NCBI GenBank assembly: GCA_025924835.1
Contig: JAICHO010000005.1
Span: 1-42,042, forward strand
DNA: 42,042 nucleotides
From: Candidatus Saccharimonadota bacterium
Lineage (GTDB): Bacteria; Patescibacteriota; Saccharimonadia; Saccharimonadales; JAICHO01
Direction: 5' to 3'
Position 1 is the first letter of the stretch. Each line of letters opens with the position of its first letter. Positions 9,517 to 18,571 of the stretch are shown in pieces. The notes beneath the pieces were generated by a model. It worked only from the letters and a program-made list of their open reading frames with translations, searched no databases and had not been told where the DNA came from. Position numbers and translations under genes: made by a program.

Positions 9517-10311
9517 TTACGCTAAAGACTTCTTGTTTTTGATCGCAGCCAGGGTTAGTTCGGTGCGTTGGCGGGCGTAGGTGCAGTAATCACAGTCACC
9601 GCCCATAGCCGCGGTACCGATTGCCGGCATGTCACCTTCCAGGCATTCTTTCATTTTAATTAGCGTTGATTCTATCCAGCTATCGTTTCCGACATAAGGG
9701 ATGATTTTGGTGCGGAATTCAACGCGGTCGTTGAAGCCATCCATATCCAAACGGCCATTAGTATACACAAAGTAGCCGGTATCGCTGACCTTAAAGCCAT
9801 TGGCACGCAGTAGCCACTGGTACACTTCCATCTGCCGCTTGTAGCTGATCTGCCAATCGGCGTCCAGGCTTACATCGGCCTGTTTGGCGGTAGCCTTATA
9901 GTCCACGACGATGAGTTCACTGGTGTCATTGACCCAAATGTCATCTACCGCCCCAAATACATGCAGATTAGTCGGCTCGTGTACAGTTGCTACCCCTGTA
10001 AAATTGGCTCGCCATGTGTCCATATTGTCATGCGCGAATGGCACGGCCTTAATCTTGAATTCGGTCATCATAGGATGCGGCTGTCCTTGGGCACGGTAAA
10101 CATCAAACTCTTTTTTGAAGAGTTCGTCTATGGCTTTGTTGATCTGGAATGGTGGCCCGTCAGGGCGCTTGATTTTAAGCCGGGCGTCCAGCCAAAAACA
10201 GCGCGGGCACTGCATAAACAGCTCGATCTTGCTTCGGCTAACTTTAAACACCTCCTTTTGCCCAGGCGTATAAGGTTTGTTGCGCTCCCTCCAATAATTA
10301 TTCCCTGCCAT
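9517..10311 (-). CDS. PD-(D/E)XK (RecB/Cas4-like) nuclease-family protein with paired cysteines
   Basis: SRSKIELFMQCPRCFWLD, GAVDDIW, ELIVVDYKAT, QMEVYQWLL, and C-terminal GGDCDYCTYA. Confidence 0.8.
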   Translation of the reverse strand: MAGNNYWRERNKPYTPGQKEVFKVSRSKIELFMQCPRCFWLDARLKIKRPDGPPFQINKAIDELFKKEFDVYRAQGQPHPMMTEFKIKAVPFAHDNMDTWRANFTGVATVHEPTNLHVFGAVDDIWVNDTSELIVVDYKATAKQADVSLDADWQISYKRQMEVYQWLLRANGFKVSDTGYFVYTNGRLDMDGFNDRVEFRTKIIPYVGNDSWIESTLIKMKECLEGDMPAIGTAAMGGDCDYCTYARQRTELTLAAIKNKKSLA

Positions 10312-10317
10312 ACCTGA

Positions 10318-11013
10318 TTATTGTATCAGTTTTGTGACCGCTGCTATGCAGGCGGTTTCGGCCCGGAGGGTGAAATCATGAAGGTTCAGATGTTTTACGT
10401 TGGCTTTGATAAATGCTTCTTTTTCTTTGTCTGACCAGCCACCCTCCGGGCCTATCAATATCGCGATTGCGTTTAGGTCGGACGCAAGTTCGTCTGCACC
10501 CTCTTGTTCACAAATATAGAGCGGTACCTTGTCTTTAAAATCAGCTAACGCGGTTGCGATAGTCATCGGTTCCCGCACGACCGGGATGTCGCTGCGACCG
10601 CATTGTTCGGCCGCCTCTATAACAATTTTAGCGGCGCGTACGATATTAAAGCCGGTTTTTTCTGATCGGTCAGCCAGCAGTGGCACAAAATGGCTGACAC
10701 CTAACTCAGTACATTTTTGCAGCACCCAGTCATTTTTGTCTTTTTTAAGCAGGCTCCAGAACAAATAAATTTCTTTGGACGGTGTTTTGCGAACATAATC
10801 GGTAATCAGCTGCAAATGCGCTTCTCTGTCGGTAAGTTCTGCCAGTTTATATAGCCGCTCACTCTCATGTCCATCAAACAACACAACCTCTTGGCCGGTC
10901 GTAAATCGCAGAACATTGCGCCACTGATGAATCAGCCGCTCATCATGCAGCCAAAAATCATGCTTTAGTTCAGTGCCGTCAGCGGGGTCAATGTAAAAAC
11001 GGTGTACGCGCAT
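10318..11013 (-). CDS. rsmE: 16S rRNA (uracil1498-N3)-methyltransferase
   Basis: RFY....HW.NVLR...G, LLKKDKNDWVLQKCTELGV, EQCGRSDIP, LIGPEGGWSDKE, LRAETACIAAV. Confidence 0.93.
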   Translation of the reverse strand: MRVHRFYIDPADGTELKHDFWLHDERLIHQWRNVLRFTTGQEVVLFDGHESERLYKLAELTDREAHLQLITDYVRKTPSKEIYLFWSLLKKDKNDWVLQKCTELGVSHFVPLLADRSEKTGFNIVRAAKIVIEAAEQCGRSDIPVVREPMTIATALADFKDKVPLYICEQEGADELASDLNAIAILIGPEGGWSDKEKEAFIKANVKHLNLHDFTLRAETACIAAVTKLIQ

Positions 11014-11045
11014 AAGTCGAGCCTAGCAAGCTTTGCGGATTAACG

Positions 11046-11933
11046 CTAATTAAGACTAATTTTGGTATAGAGCGAACCGTTGTCCAGGGTCGCAGCCAAA
11101 GTGTAAAATGTACACTCGTTACCAGTTTTATTGTCACACGGCTTATTGGCACTATCGGAAACGGCATAGCTATAGGAGTTTTTGGTTGCGGCGGCCGTAA
11201 GCACATAACCTGTCCCCTTCGGATCACGTAAAGCCTCTTTATCCAGGCCTTTCATATTAGTCGACCGCCAAGCACTGTCATTCAGATTAGCAAGAGTCGG
11301 ATAGTAACCGTTCTGAGCATAATAGGCTTCAACCTGGCCGTGCAGCGCGTTAATGTCGGCCTTGCGCTCTGTATCATTTGCATTAAATACTTGGCTTGTA
11401 CCGGCACTACCACAAAGGCCTCCATCACATATCGGACCATATGGGTCATTAGATGGCTTATTGTATTGGTCGTAGTAGTTATAGGTCTGGACCGTTTGGC
11501 AGGTTTTGCCGGCTTTGTGTGTGTAGGGCAAATACAGGCTGCTGGGCGTATAGCTACTGTTGTCCGCGCTAGGATAATTGTCATATCCGCCATCGCCGTA
11601 AAGCTGCCCTTGCAGGCTTCCGGTCAGAATTTGTGTCAGACCGACCGAATCGTAATCGCTGCCTGCGTGTTTATACGTAACACAGAATTCGTACTTGTCA
11701 GTGTCTTTTTTGGTATACGTAATCGTACTAGGCACGTCTTTAATATTCGCGTCCGCTAGGGATTCAGGAACGCCATTCGTGGCCACGAAATTATTTAGCT
11801 TAGCGGAAATATCCTGAGCTCTTTGACTTGTGTGGGTGTCTTGTTTAGCTGACGAGGCCTGGAACACTGTAAAACCCGTGAGACCAAGTGTGACAAGGCC
11901 GATGATGATGAGACCAATGTAATATTTTTTCAT
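11046..11933 (-). CDS. Membrane-anchored pseudopilin-like protein with two pilin-like modules
   Basis: N-terminal single TM; 'RAQDISAKLNNFVATNGVPESLADAN' and 'RKADINALHGQVEAYYAQNGYYPTLANLN' resemble pseudopilin alpha1 / YP segments. Confidence 0.55.
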   Translation of the reverse strand: MKKYYIGLIIIGLVTLGLTGFTVFQASSAKQDTHTSQRAQDISAKLNNFVATNGVPESLADANIKDVPSTITYTKKDTDKYEFCVTYKHAGSDYDSVGLTQILTGSLQGQLYGDGGYDNYPSADNSSYTPSSLYLPYTHKAGKTCQTVQTYNYYDQYNKPSNDPYGPICDGGLCGSAGTSQVFNANDTERKADINALHGQVEAYYAQNGYYPTLANLNDSAWRSTNMKGLDKEALRDPKGTGYVLTAAATKNSYSYAVSDSANKPCDNKTGNECTFYTLAATLDNGSLYTKISLN

Positions 11934-11950
11934 ATTTTCGTGCCAATCCT

Positions 11951-12601
11951 TTAGCGACCCTTATGTTCATCAAACCAATAATAGGCCAGGATGCCTCCGG
12001 TGATAAGAAGCACGATGCCTATATTGATTGCCGCCTTGCCTATAGAAACGTTACCGGTTCCACCAATTTTACTCATGATTACATATACAAAGCCGACAAT
12101 ATTAAACAGACAGATGATAAATGCAACAATTTGGGTGATTTGGGACAGTCGACGCTTGGAAGCTTCGTAGCGTAAGGCGGGGTTAGCCAGCTCCGCTCTG
12201 CGTAAACGAATAAAGAAAAGCGCGAATATTGGTACGCTAACCAGCAATAACGAAACTGGGAAAGCCAGCATAGCAAAACTGTTCTGTTTGTTTACAAGTG
12301 CCAACAAACACCAGAGCAAGGCGCCGGCCGCAAACCACAAAGCAAGTGTCATCATCGTGTATTCCACGCCCCTGACACTGAGCACATGCACTACGGGAAC
12401 GGGCGTGTCACTTGTCGTGGCAGCCAGTGAATTAGGCGATAGCCCGGCTTTTTCATCAATAGTTGTTACTTTGGCCGGTTCCGGCTCTGGGGATCCGGCA
12501 AATCCTTTAACCGCACCGGGATATACGCCGTAAGTAGGCGTCGAATCACCACTACCCTCTTCAGCCTCATGATCAGGCTGGCTGGAATGTTCGTTTTCCA
12601 T
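11951..12601 (-). CDS. Multi-TM membrane protein with acidic N-terminal tail, hypothetical
   Basis: 216 aa ORF, SD GAGGAGA before ATG, several hydrophobic helices. Confidence 0.7.
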   Translation of the reverse strand: MENEHSSQPDHEAEEGSGDSTPTYGVYPGAVKGFAGSPEPEPAKVTTIDEKAGLSPNSLAATTSDTPVPVVHVLSVRGVEYTMMTLALWFAAGALLWCLLALVNKQNSFAMLAFPVSLLLVSVPIFALFFIRLRRAELANPALRYEASKRRLSQITQIVAFIICLFNIVGFVYVIMSKIGGTGNVSIGKAAINIGIVLLITGGILAYYWFDEHKGR

Positions 12602-12684
12602 GTAATCTCCTCTTTTACCCTAGGAACTTATACGTTACCAGCAGTATACTTCACAGTTATTTATAAGCACAAGCAAATAATGTT

Positions 12685-13932
12685 TTAAAGCGTTAATATC
12701 GCCAGACTTTCTATGTGGGGCGTACGCGGGAAGAAGTTATAGCCTTCCATAATTTTAATCATGTATATATCTTGCAGCAGTGCCAGGTCCCTTGCCTGGG
12801 TAATAGGATTACAGCTAAGATACGCGATTGTCGCGGGGCGCGCGTCACGGATTCTCTCAACTACCTTTGGGTGTAGGCCAGCTCTGGATGGATCGACAAT
12901 CAAGGTACCACCTCCAGGGATGTACTCCAGCGCAGTTTCGGCGGTTGCCGTGATGACTTCAATTGGGCGTCCGCCAACGTTTCGTTTGGCAAATTCAATA
13001 TTGCGCGGTTCGCTTTCTATCAGGGTAATTGCACCGACCGATATGCCAATTGCGCCAACACCGCTATAAAAATCCGTTTTTGGGATGGGACCATCGCAAA
13101 AATGACTAATGCGCTCCAGCGCTTGCTCAAATACCGGCACATTGACCTGGAAAAAGGAACTTACATCGTACGTTATGTTAGTCCCTCTAATCTCATCTGT
13201 CAGTGTAATATCCCCAAACTGATAGAGCTCCCGGGTTATTACGCTCGCGGGACTTTTCGGATCAGAGTAATAAACGGCTATACCCTTACACACACGGTCA
13301 AGCTGAACAATGTCTGGGAAATCCTGGTCCTTTACAAAAATGGCGGCCGCACAATTACCGGCTTGGTCACAGCGTACGATTACCGTTTTGAGCTGACTGC
13401 CGCGGATACCGGCGTTTTGCAATATGGAGCAGATTTTATTGGCTACATCGTCAATTTCCGGCCGGGCTATGCTGCTGCCCTTAACGATACGCTTGCCGTG
13501 GCTACCCCGGTGGAACAAGGCCAAGTGAAGGCCATTGTCATCAGCCCAAAAACTGTATTCCATTTTGTTGCGATAATGCCACTGCTGTTCGGACGCGCAA
13601 AAATCAATCGTCTTTGGAACATGTACTTTTTCACGGGCAAAAGTTTCGACCAGAATTTCTTTTTTATATTCGTTTTCGGCCTCATAGGTCATGATCTGCC
13701 AGGGGCTGGTGCTTAAATATGCCTCATCCCTAGGCTCTATTCTTGCCTTGGATGGCTTCAGGATATCTTCTGCAATGCCTTCGGCATATTTGTTTTTGCT
13801 TTTGGTCAGACGCACATTGACGGTTTCGCCAGGTAACGCGTTCCACACAAATACTCGCCGGCCGTCAGGCAACGATCCCAGAGCCTGGCCGCCATGAATT
13901 AACTTATCTATTAGAACGGTATAAGGAGGCAT
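12685..13932 (-). CDS. RlmD/TrmA-family RNA (uracil-5)-methyltransferase
   Basis: TRAM-like N-terminus, SSFFQVN, DFYSGVGAIG, VDPSRAGLHPK, YLSCNP motifs. Confidence 0.9.
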   Translation of the reverse strand: MPPYTVLIDKLIHGGQALGSLPDGRRVFVWNALPGETVNVRLTKSKNKYAEGIAEDILKPSKARIEPRDEAYLSTSPWQIMTYEAENEYKKEILVETFAREKVHVPKTIDFCASEQQWHYRNKMEYSFWADDNGLHLALFHRGSHGKRIVKGSSIARPEIDDVANKICSILQNAGIRGSQLKTVIVRCDQAGNCAAAIFVKDQDFPDIVQLDRVCKGIAVYYSDPKSPASVITRELYQFGDITLTDEIRGTNITYDVSSFFQVNVPVFEQALERISHFCDGPIPKTDFYSGVGAIGISVGAITLIESEPRNIEFAKRNVGGRPIEVITATAETALEYIPGGGTLIVDPSRAGLHPKVVERIRDARPATIAYLSCNPITQARDLALLQDIYMIKIMEGYNFFPRTPHIESLAILTL

Positions 13933-14865
13933 CTAGCCTTTTATAAGACCCGTGATCAGAATGATGGCAAACGCAGCCCGGACCAGAATATTGATGAGCT
14001 GGTAATTGCGCTCGGCAACCTCATAATTGGCCATTCTACCTTTGGCACGCAGCTGGTTACCCAAATTAATTGCCGTAGCCACAAAGCCAGCTAAAAGCGT
14101 GCCGTAAAGCGCGTATACAAACCAGGAGCTTCGAACCATGCCGTAAAGCGGTGTCGCGACAGCATACATGCCTATTAGCAACCAAGGCAATGCCCCAGTA
14201 ACAATACTTAAAACATACGTCCCCTTGCCGGACGACGCATCTGCTGCGGCGTTTTGTTTCTCTGCCATCCAGGCTAACACGCCGCTTACGACGACCAGGC
14301 CGCCAACCAGCTTGAGCGTCATCAGATCTTGAACACCGCTAATAAGAGCGACGGTCTCTACCATCAGCGCGCCAATTACTGCCATGTCTATCCAGCGCCA
14401 CAGGTGTACTCTATTCACCAAGCTAGCCTGATAACGGCGGCGGAGGCGGGTCGCGAACAGCAATGGCAAAATAGCCGATAGTACCATAATTGATACGACC
14501 GCCCAGCGCAGTTCAATATCATATATAGAATGTATAGCCGGCACAAAGACCGTCGATGCCTTGCTGGCCAGTTCATCCCTGGTAAGCAGGCCAGTAAACA
14601 GCTGGTAACTTCTTTGATTCATGAACAAACCAGCCATTACCGCCAGACCCACTGAAAGCACCGCCATAATCAGATTCAACTGCATTAGCAATCTAATCCT
14701 ATTGCGTGGAGCTGCTGTTTTTCTATCCGGTGCTTTAACTGCTTTTGCCGACACTGATTTTGCCGATGCGGTTTGTTTGGTAGCCCGGGCAGCCCGAGCG
14801 GTCTTTGCTGTAGGTTTTTTGGTAGTTTTGATTTTTGCCTTGGTTGATTTCTTAGTTGTAGCCAT
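13933..14865 (-). CDS. Multi-TM membrane protein with Lys/Ala/Thr-rich histone-H1-like N-terminal tail
   Basis: ORF track extends to 14958; start re-assigned to MATTKKSTKAKIKTTKKPTAKTARAARATK at 14865, just downstream of TGCTATACT. Confidence 0.75.
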   Translation of the reverse strand: MATTKKSTKAKIKTTKKPTAKTARAARATKQTASAKSVSAKAVKAPDRKTAAPRNRIRLLMQLNLIMAVLSVGLAVMAGLFMNQRSYQLFTGLLTRDELASKASTVFVPAIHSIYDIELRWAVVSIMVLSAILPLLFATRLRRRYQASLVNRVHLWRWIDMAVIGALMVETVALISGVQDLMTLKLVGGLVVVSGVLAWMAEKQNAAADASSGKGTYVLSIVTGALPWLLIGMYAVATPLYGMVRSSWFVYALYGTLLAGFVATAINLGNQLRAKGRMANYEVAERNYQLINILVRAAFAIILITGLIKG

Positions 14866-14942
14866 GACAGGAGTATAGCAAAACATGTAAAGTAGCCAAA
14901 ACACATATTGAGATGATAGTCTGGCTGACATACACTGGAGAT

Positions 14943-15482
14943 ATGCAGTCAACCGCAACTTTGGGAGGTGGATGTTTCTGGTGTTTTGAGGCCATTTACC
15001 AGCAAGTAGAGGGTATTCACTCTGTTATTTCAGGTTATAGCGGCGGTTCATTAGACAACCCGACCGATCAAGATATCTATTATAAAAATACCGGGCATGC
15101 CGAGGTTGTGCAGCTTACATACGACCCGGACATTATCAGTTACCGTGATATTTTAGAAATTTTTTACGTTATGCATGACCCGACCACGTTAAACCGCCAG
15201 GACTATGATGTCGGCGATGAATACCGCTCTGTAATTTTTTATCATGACGAAGATCAGCACAAAATCGCCGAACAAATGACCAAAGAATTCGCGCCTACGC
15301 TTTGGGATAATCCCATCCTTACCCAGATCCTACCTTTCACCAAATTTTGGCCAGCCGCCGATTACCATCAAGATTTTTATAACAAGAATGCAGAAGTTGG
15401 TTACTGCCAAATCATCATCAACCCCAAGCTCCAAAAATTCCGCCAGAAATACGCAGCCCGACTCAAAACTAACCCATCTTAA
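14943..15482 (+). CDS. msrA: Peptide methionine sulfoxide reductase MsrA
   Basis: GGGCFWCFEAIYQQVEGI...GYSGG, YHDEDQ; ORF track start 14913, but MQSTATLGGGCFW at 14943 preferred. Confidence 0.95.
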   Translation: MQSTATLGGGCFWCFEAIYQQVEGIHSVISGYSGGSLDNPTDQDIYYKNTGHAEVVQLTYDPDIISYRDILEIFYVMHDPTTLNRQDYDVGDEYRSVIFYHDEDQHKIAEQMTKEFAPTLWDNPILTQILPFTKFWPAADYHQDFYNKNAEVGYCQIIINPKLQKFRQKYAARLKTNPS

Positions 15483-15488
15483 TCATCG

Positions 15489-16568
15489 TTAGCTAAACTG
15501 GGCATCAAACCGATGGCCCGACACGGGTACGTATATTAACTGGTCTTCGCCAATTTCAACCGCGTCGATTGTCGGACGATCGGGGTCAATCGCTAGACAC
15601 AAGCCAGCTTTACCATCATAGAGATCTCGTGTTTTTCTAAATGGCCCTTGGTTCAAACGCGACCATTCAACACTATCCAAACCAACACAAACACCACCGA
15701 TTGCAACCGGGATTTGACGCTTGCGTATAACGTGCAGGCCATCTCTGCCACCATACGGTATATAAATACGGCGCGTCGTGCCAACACGGCCATCTTTTCT
15801 TTGTACCCTTACGACATCATCAATAGTTGGCTCAGTGAACCCGATGCTTACATACTTATCTTGCACCTGGGAAGCTTCTTCTGCCATCTTAATTAGCACC
15901 CGTATATTGTCCTGCTGTTGTCTAAGAGGCATCCGACGAAAGGCTCTGGAATGTAACATACGCACAAGTTCATCTGAATATTCATCAATGATTTTAGCTA
16001 TTTCTTCAGAGCTTAGTTCTTGGTCACTTATCCCGTGCCTTAATGAACTTTCTATCTCGTCAGTCGGCTGAATAGTGGTGTCATACTCAAAATATCCTCT
16101 TAAAATATCCCTTGTCTCCCGTGTCCCGCGGCCTACAATTCTATTCATATAACCAAGGACGACTTTCTGGCGTATTCTGTATTCCTTGCCAAACTCACCG
16201 TCAAATTCGTGTACTACCAAACTTTCATAAACCCCGCTCACGCCCTCAACTCTTCCATATGTCGTATCGTCATCGTTGTTTTGCAAAACCGCCACCGGGG
16301 ACATGTTGCCTCGGAATTCATCCCTGTCCTCAACCGTATTCATATCAGGCATCAACGCTAAGCCACTTAAACACACTGGCTCGCCCAGGTAAGGACAAAG
16401 TAGTTCCAATTCATCAATTATCTCAGCCGCAAAATTATACAAGTCCATTCCGTCTAGGGTTATTGCCGCAATGTTTAAATCACCCTGTCTTTGTTCGATA
16501 CGTTCCCTGAATACAGCTGCAGCAGCGTAGCGCTCGGGTCCCCATTCTGTAACGATCTGCTCGCTCAT
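15489..16568 (-). CDS. Hypothetical protein
   Basis: Long ORF (389 aa if started at 16658; MSEQIVTEWGPER at 16568 looks more natural); no family recognised. Confidence 0.6.
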   Translation of the reverse strand: MSEQIVTEWGPERYAAAAVFRERIEQRQGDLNIAAITLDGMDLYNFAAEIIDELELLCPYLGEPVCLSGLALMPDMNTVEDRDEFRGNMSPVAVLQNNDDDTTYGRVEGVSGVYESLVVHEFDGEFGKEYRIRQKVVLGYMNRIVGRGTRETRDILRGYFEYDTTIQPTDEIESSLRHGISDQELSSEEIAKIIDEYSDELVRMLHSRAFRRMPLRQQQDNIRVLIKMAEEASQVQDKYVSIGFTEPTIDDVVRVQRKDGRVGTTRRIYIPYGGRDGLHVIRKRQIPVAIGGVCVGLDSVEWSRLNQGPFRKTRDLYDGKAGLCLAIDPDRPTIDAVEIGEDQLIYVPVSGHRFDAQFS

Positions 16569-16630
16569 GTTAGTTGCATAATAATAGTACGGCGGCTTAA
16601 CCGCAATAGCGTTGCGTATTAAATATGGGC

Positions 16631-16933
16631 TTAGTCGTTTACTTGGACGTCGCGCCAAAAGGCTACGTAGTTGCTAAAGTCTTTTTTGACCGTGTCGATG
16701 GCACTGGGCTTTGGTTCAGGATAGCTCCAGGCTACATCTTTACTCCAATTGTCCCCTTCGCCAACGTCAAAATACTGGCAAACGCCCTTCCATGGGCAGG
16801 TATATGGGGTATCGCTTTTTTTCAAGAACTCTTGTTTGACGCTGCTGGGTGGAAAGTACCAGTTACTTTCAATAAAAATTAAGTCTTCTTTGTCCGCTTC
16901 CGCGATAATCTTATCATTCCAAACTGCTTTCAA
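16631..16933 (-). CDS. DUF427-family protein
   Basis: MKAVWNDKIIAEA...SNWYFPPSSVKQEFLKKSDTPYTCPWKGVCQYFDV...VAWSYPEPKP...YVAFW; starts at TTG with SD AGAGGG. Confidence 0.9.
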   Translation of the reverse strand: MKAVWNDKIIAEADKEDLIFIESNWYFPPSSVKQEFLKKSDTPYTCPWKGVCQYFDVGEGDNWSKDVAWSYPEPKPSAIDTVKKDFSNYVAFWRDVQVND

Positions 16934-17017
16934 AATAGTTCCCTCTTACATTTGTACTTTATAGTATAAACTACTCAGCATCTACGTTACGAGATTCTGA
17001 TAATCTATGCTCTTCGC

Positions 17018-18055
17018 TTAGCTAATTTCGCCAACAAAGCTTTCTTGCATGGCAGCCTGAACATCCTGAGGAGTGTGCAAGCCCTGACCCATGAGCCACG
17101 CCAGTTTAACATCAGTCGCTACGTCCGTCATGTCTCCTGCCAGGCAAGCACCTGCATTTATGGCCGCTTGGCCAGTTTCGTACATGGTCTTGGCGGCTTT
17201 TCCACCTACGAACTTTGTGGCCACAATTACAGGCTTCCCTGCACTAACCGTTTCTTCTATGACAGGTATTAAAGAATATGGCCCTTCTGACGGGACAATC
17301 CCTGCACCGTAAGAGCGAAGTATAATCGCGGCACAATGCGGAGAGTTAGCCACTTCACGAACTAACTCAGGATCCAGCCCGGGTTTAGTATCTATAGTCA
17401 TAATATTTGTAGCGAATTCGCTTTGCGGACTAATCTTGGTAGGCAAAAGTTGAGCATTGGATAACCGTGTTGCTGCCGAAATAAATGAGATCTCCGTAGC
17501 GGTAATTACCGCAAGATTTGGAAAGGCTGGCGACTCAAATGCGTCAAAACTAGATTCGCTCTTTTTAATTGCACGAACTGCCCGAAGTATTTTGTCTGAA
17601 AACACTATCATGACCTCGTTGATCCTATCATCTATGGCTTGTAATACTACTTTCATAGATCGTTCCAAATTTACTCTGGCGTCTGTGCTTAACTCCGATA
17701 TTGGTGCTTGGGCGCCGGTAAAAACAACCGGCTTTGCCAGTTGTCTGCTGAAGGCGAATGCTACGGCAGTAGCCGTGTGCGCCATAGTATCTGTACCGTG
17801 GGTAATAATAAAACCGTCATAGTTCGCATAAATTTCGGCAATTTTATTAATTAATAATTGCCAGTCATCTGGATTTAAATTAGTGCTATCCTTGTTTTGC
17901 AATTGGATAACGTCAAGTTGAGCGTCTATTTCTTTTAATAATGGCGCTTGGGCAACCAACTCTTCAGCCGTTTTTGCTGGTGCCAAAAACCCCTTTTCGT
18001 TAGGCACCATGGCTATAGTGCCACCAAATCCAATCAGCGCTATTCTTTTAGTCAT
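17018..18055 (-). CDS. L-asparaginase
   Basis: GFGGTIAM and GFIITHGTDTMAHTA motifs. Confidence 0.93.
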   Translation of the reverse strand: MTKRIALIGFGGTIAMVPNEKGFLAPAKTAEELVAQAPLLKEIDAQLDVIQLQNKDSTNLNPDDWQLLINKIAEIYANYDGFIITHGTDTMAHTATAVAFAFSRQLAKPVVFTGAQAPISELSTDARVNLERSMKVVLQAIDDRINEVMIVFSDKILRAVRAIKKSESSFDAFESPAFPNLAVITATEISFISAATRLSNAQLLPTKISPQSEFATNIMTIDTKPGLDPELVREVANSPHCAAIILRSYGAGIVPSEGPYSLIPVIEETVSAGKPVIVATKFVGGKAAKTMYETGQAAINAGACLAGDMTDVATDVKLAWLMGQGLHTPQDVQAAMQESFVGEIS

Positions 18056-18170
18056 AATATTATGATAGACCTTAATGTGAACTTTAGACAGGTGTGGTAA
18101 TTACTAGCCCCGAGCTCCTAGCTGCTTCAGGATGTTGCCCGGGAGTTTTTGCGGGCATAAATAATTTCTT

Positions 18171-18518
18171 CTAACTCCTTGGATCTTCAACAGTAGGAGG
18201 TAAATACTCTACAGCAGAGTTTCTATCTACAACATTCTCCGCAGTATCCAAGGGGGGTTCGGCTGTCACACCTAATACCATGGCGGATACCGTCAAAAGT
18301 CGTTCAGTGGCATTATCTAAGGTGGTTTCGCCTTGCTCAGCAGTTACCCTATCTAGAGCCTCCATTATTTCACGATGTTGAGCAGGAGTGGTCTTGACCC
18401 TTACAAAAGCCCAGCTAGCAGGGCTTCCTTCTCTTGTGGGATCACCCCATCCAACAAAAGCTTCATCTCTGAATTCTTCAAAATAGGTTACGCGTGGCCC
18501 TTGCATCATGCTTGACAT
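18171..18518 (-). CDS. Hypothetical protein
   Basis: 115 aa ORF preceded by TATAAT; no homology recognised. Confidence 0.5.
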   Translation of the reverse strand: MSSMMQGPRVTYFEEFRDEAFVGWGDPTREGSPASWAFVRVKTTPAQHREIMEALDRVTAEQGETTLDNATERLLTVSAMVLGVTAEPPLDTAENVVDRNSAVEYLPPTVEDPRS

Positions 18519-18571
18519 AATAGTAGCTATTATACACCTTTTTGTATTTTTTGCAAGCGTTTTGAGCTGTT

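Noticed and set aside
9491-9522. GTATAC / TGTATTACG repeats upstream of serS
   Set aside because: Short AT-rich repeats overlapping the -10; too short to call a regulatory repeat without comparison.
13102-13716. 204-aa plus-strand ORF antisense to the RlmD-like gene
   Set aside because: Fully overlaps a well-supported methyltransferase; shadow ORF.
18136-18158. Hairpin TGCCCG...CGGGCA downstream of the 115-aa hypothetical gene as a terminator
   Set aside because: No U-tract follows on the minus strand; may be incidental.
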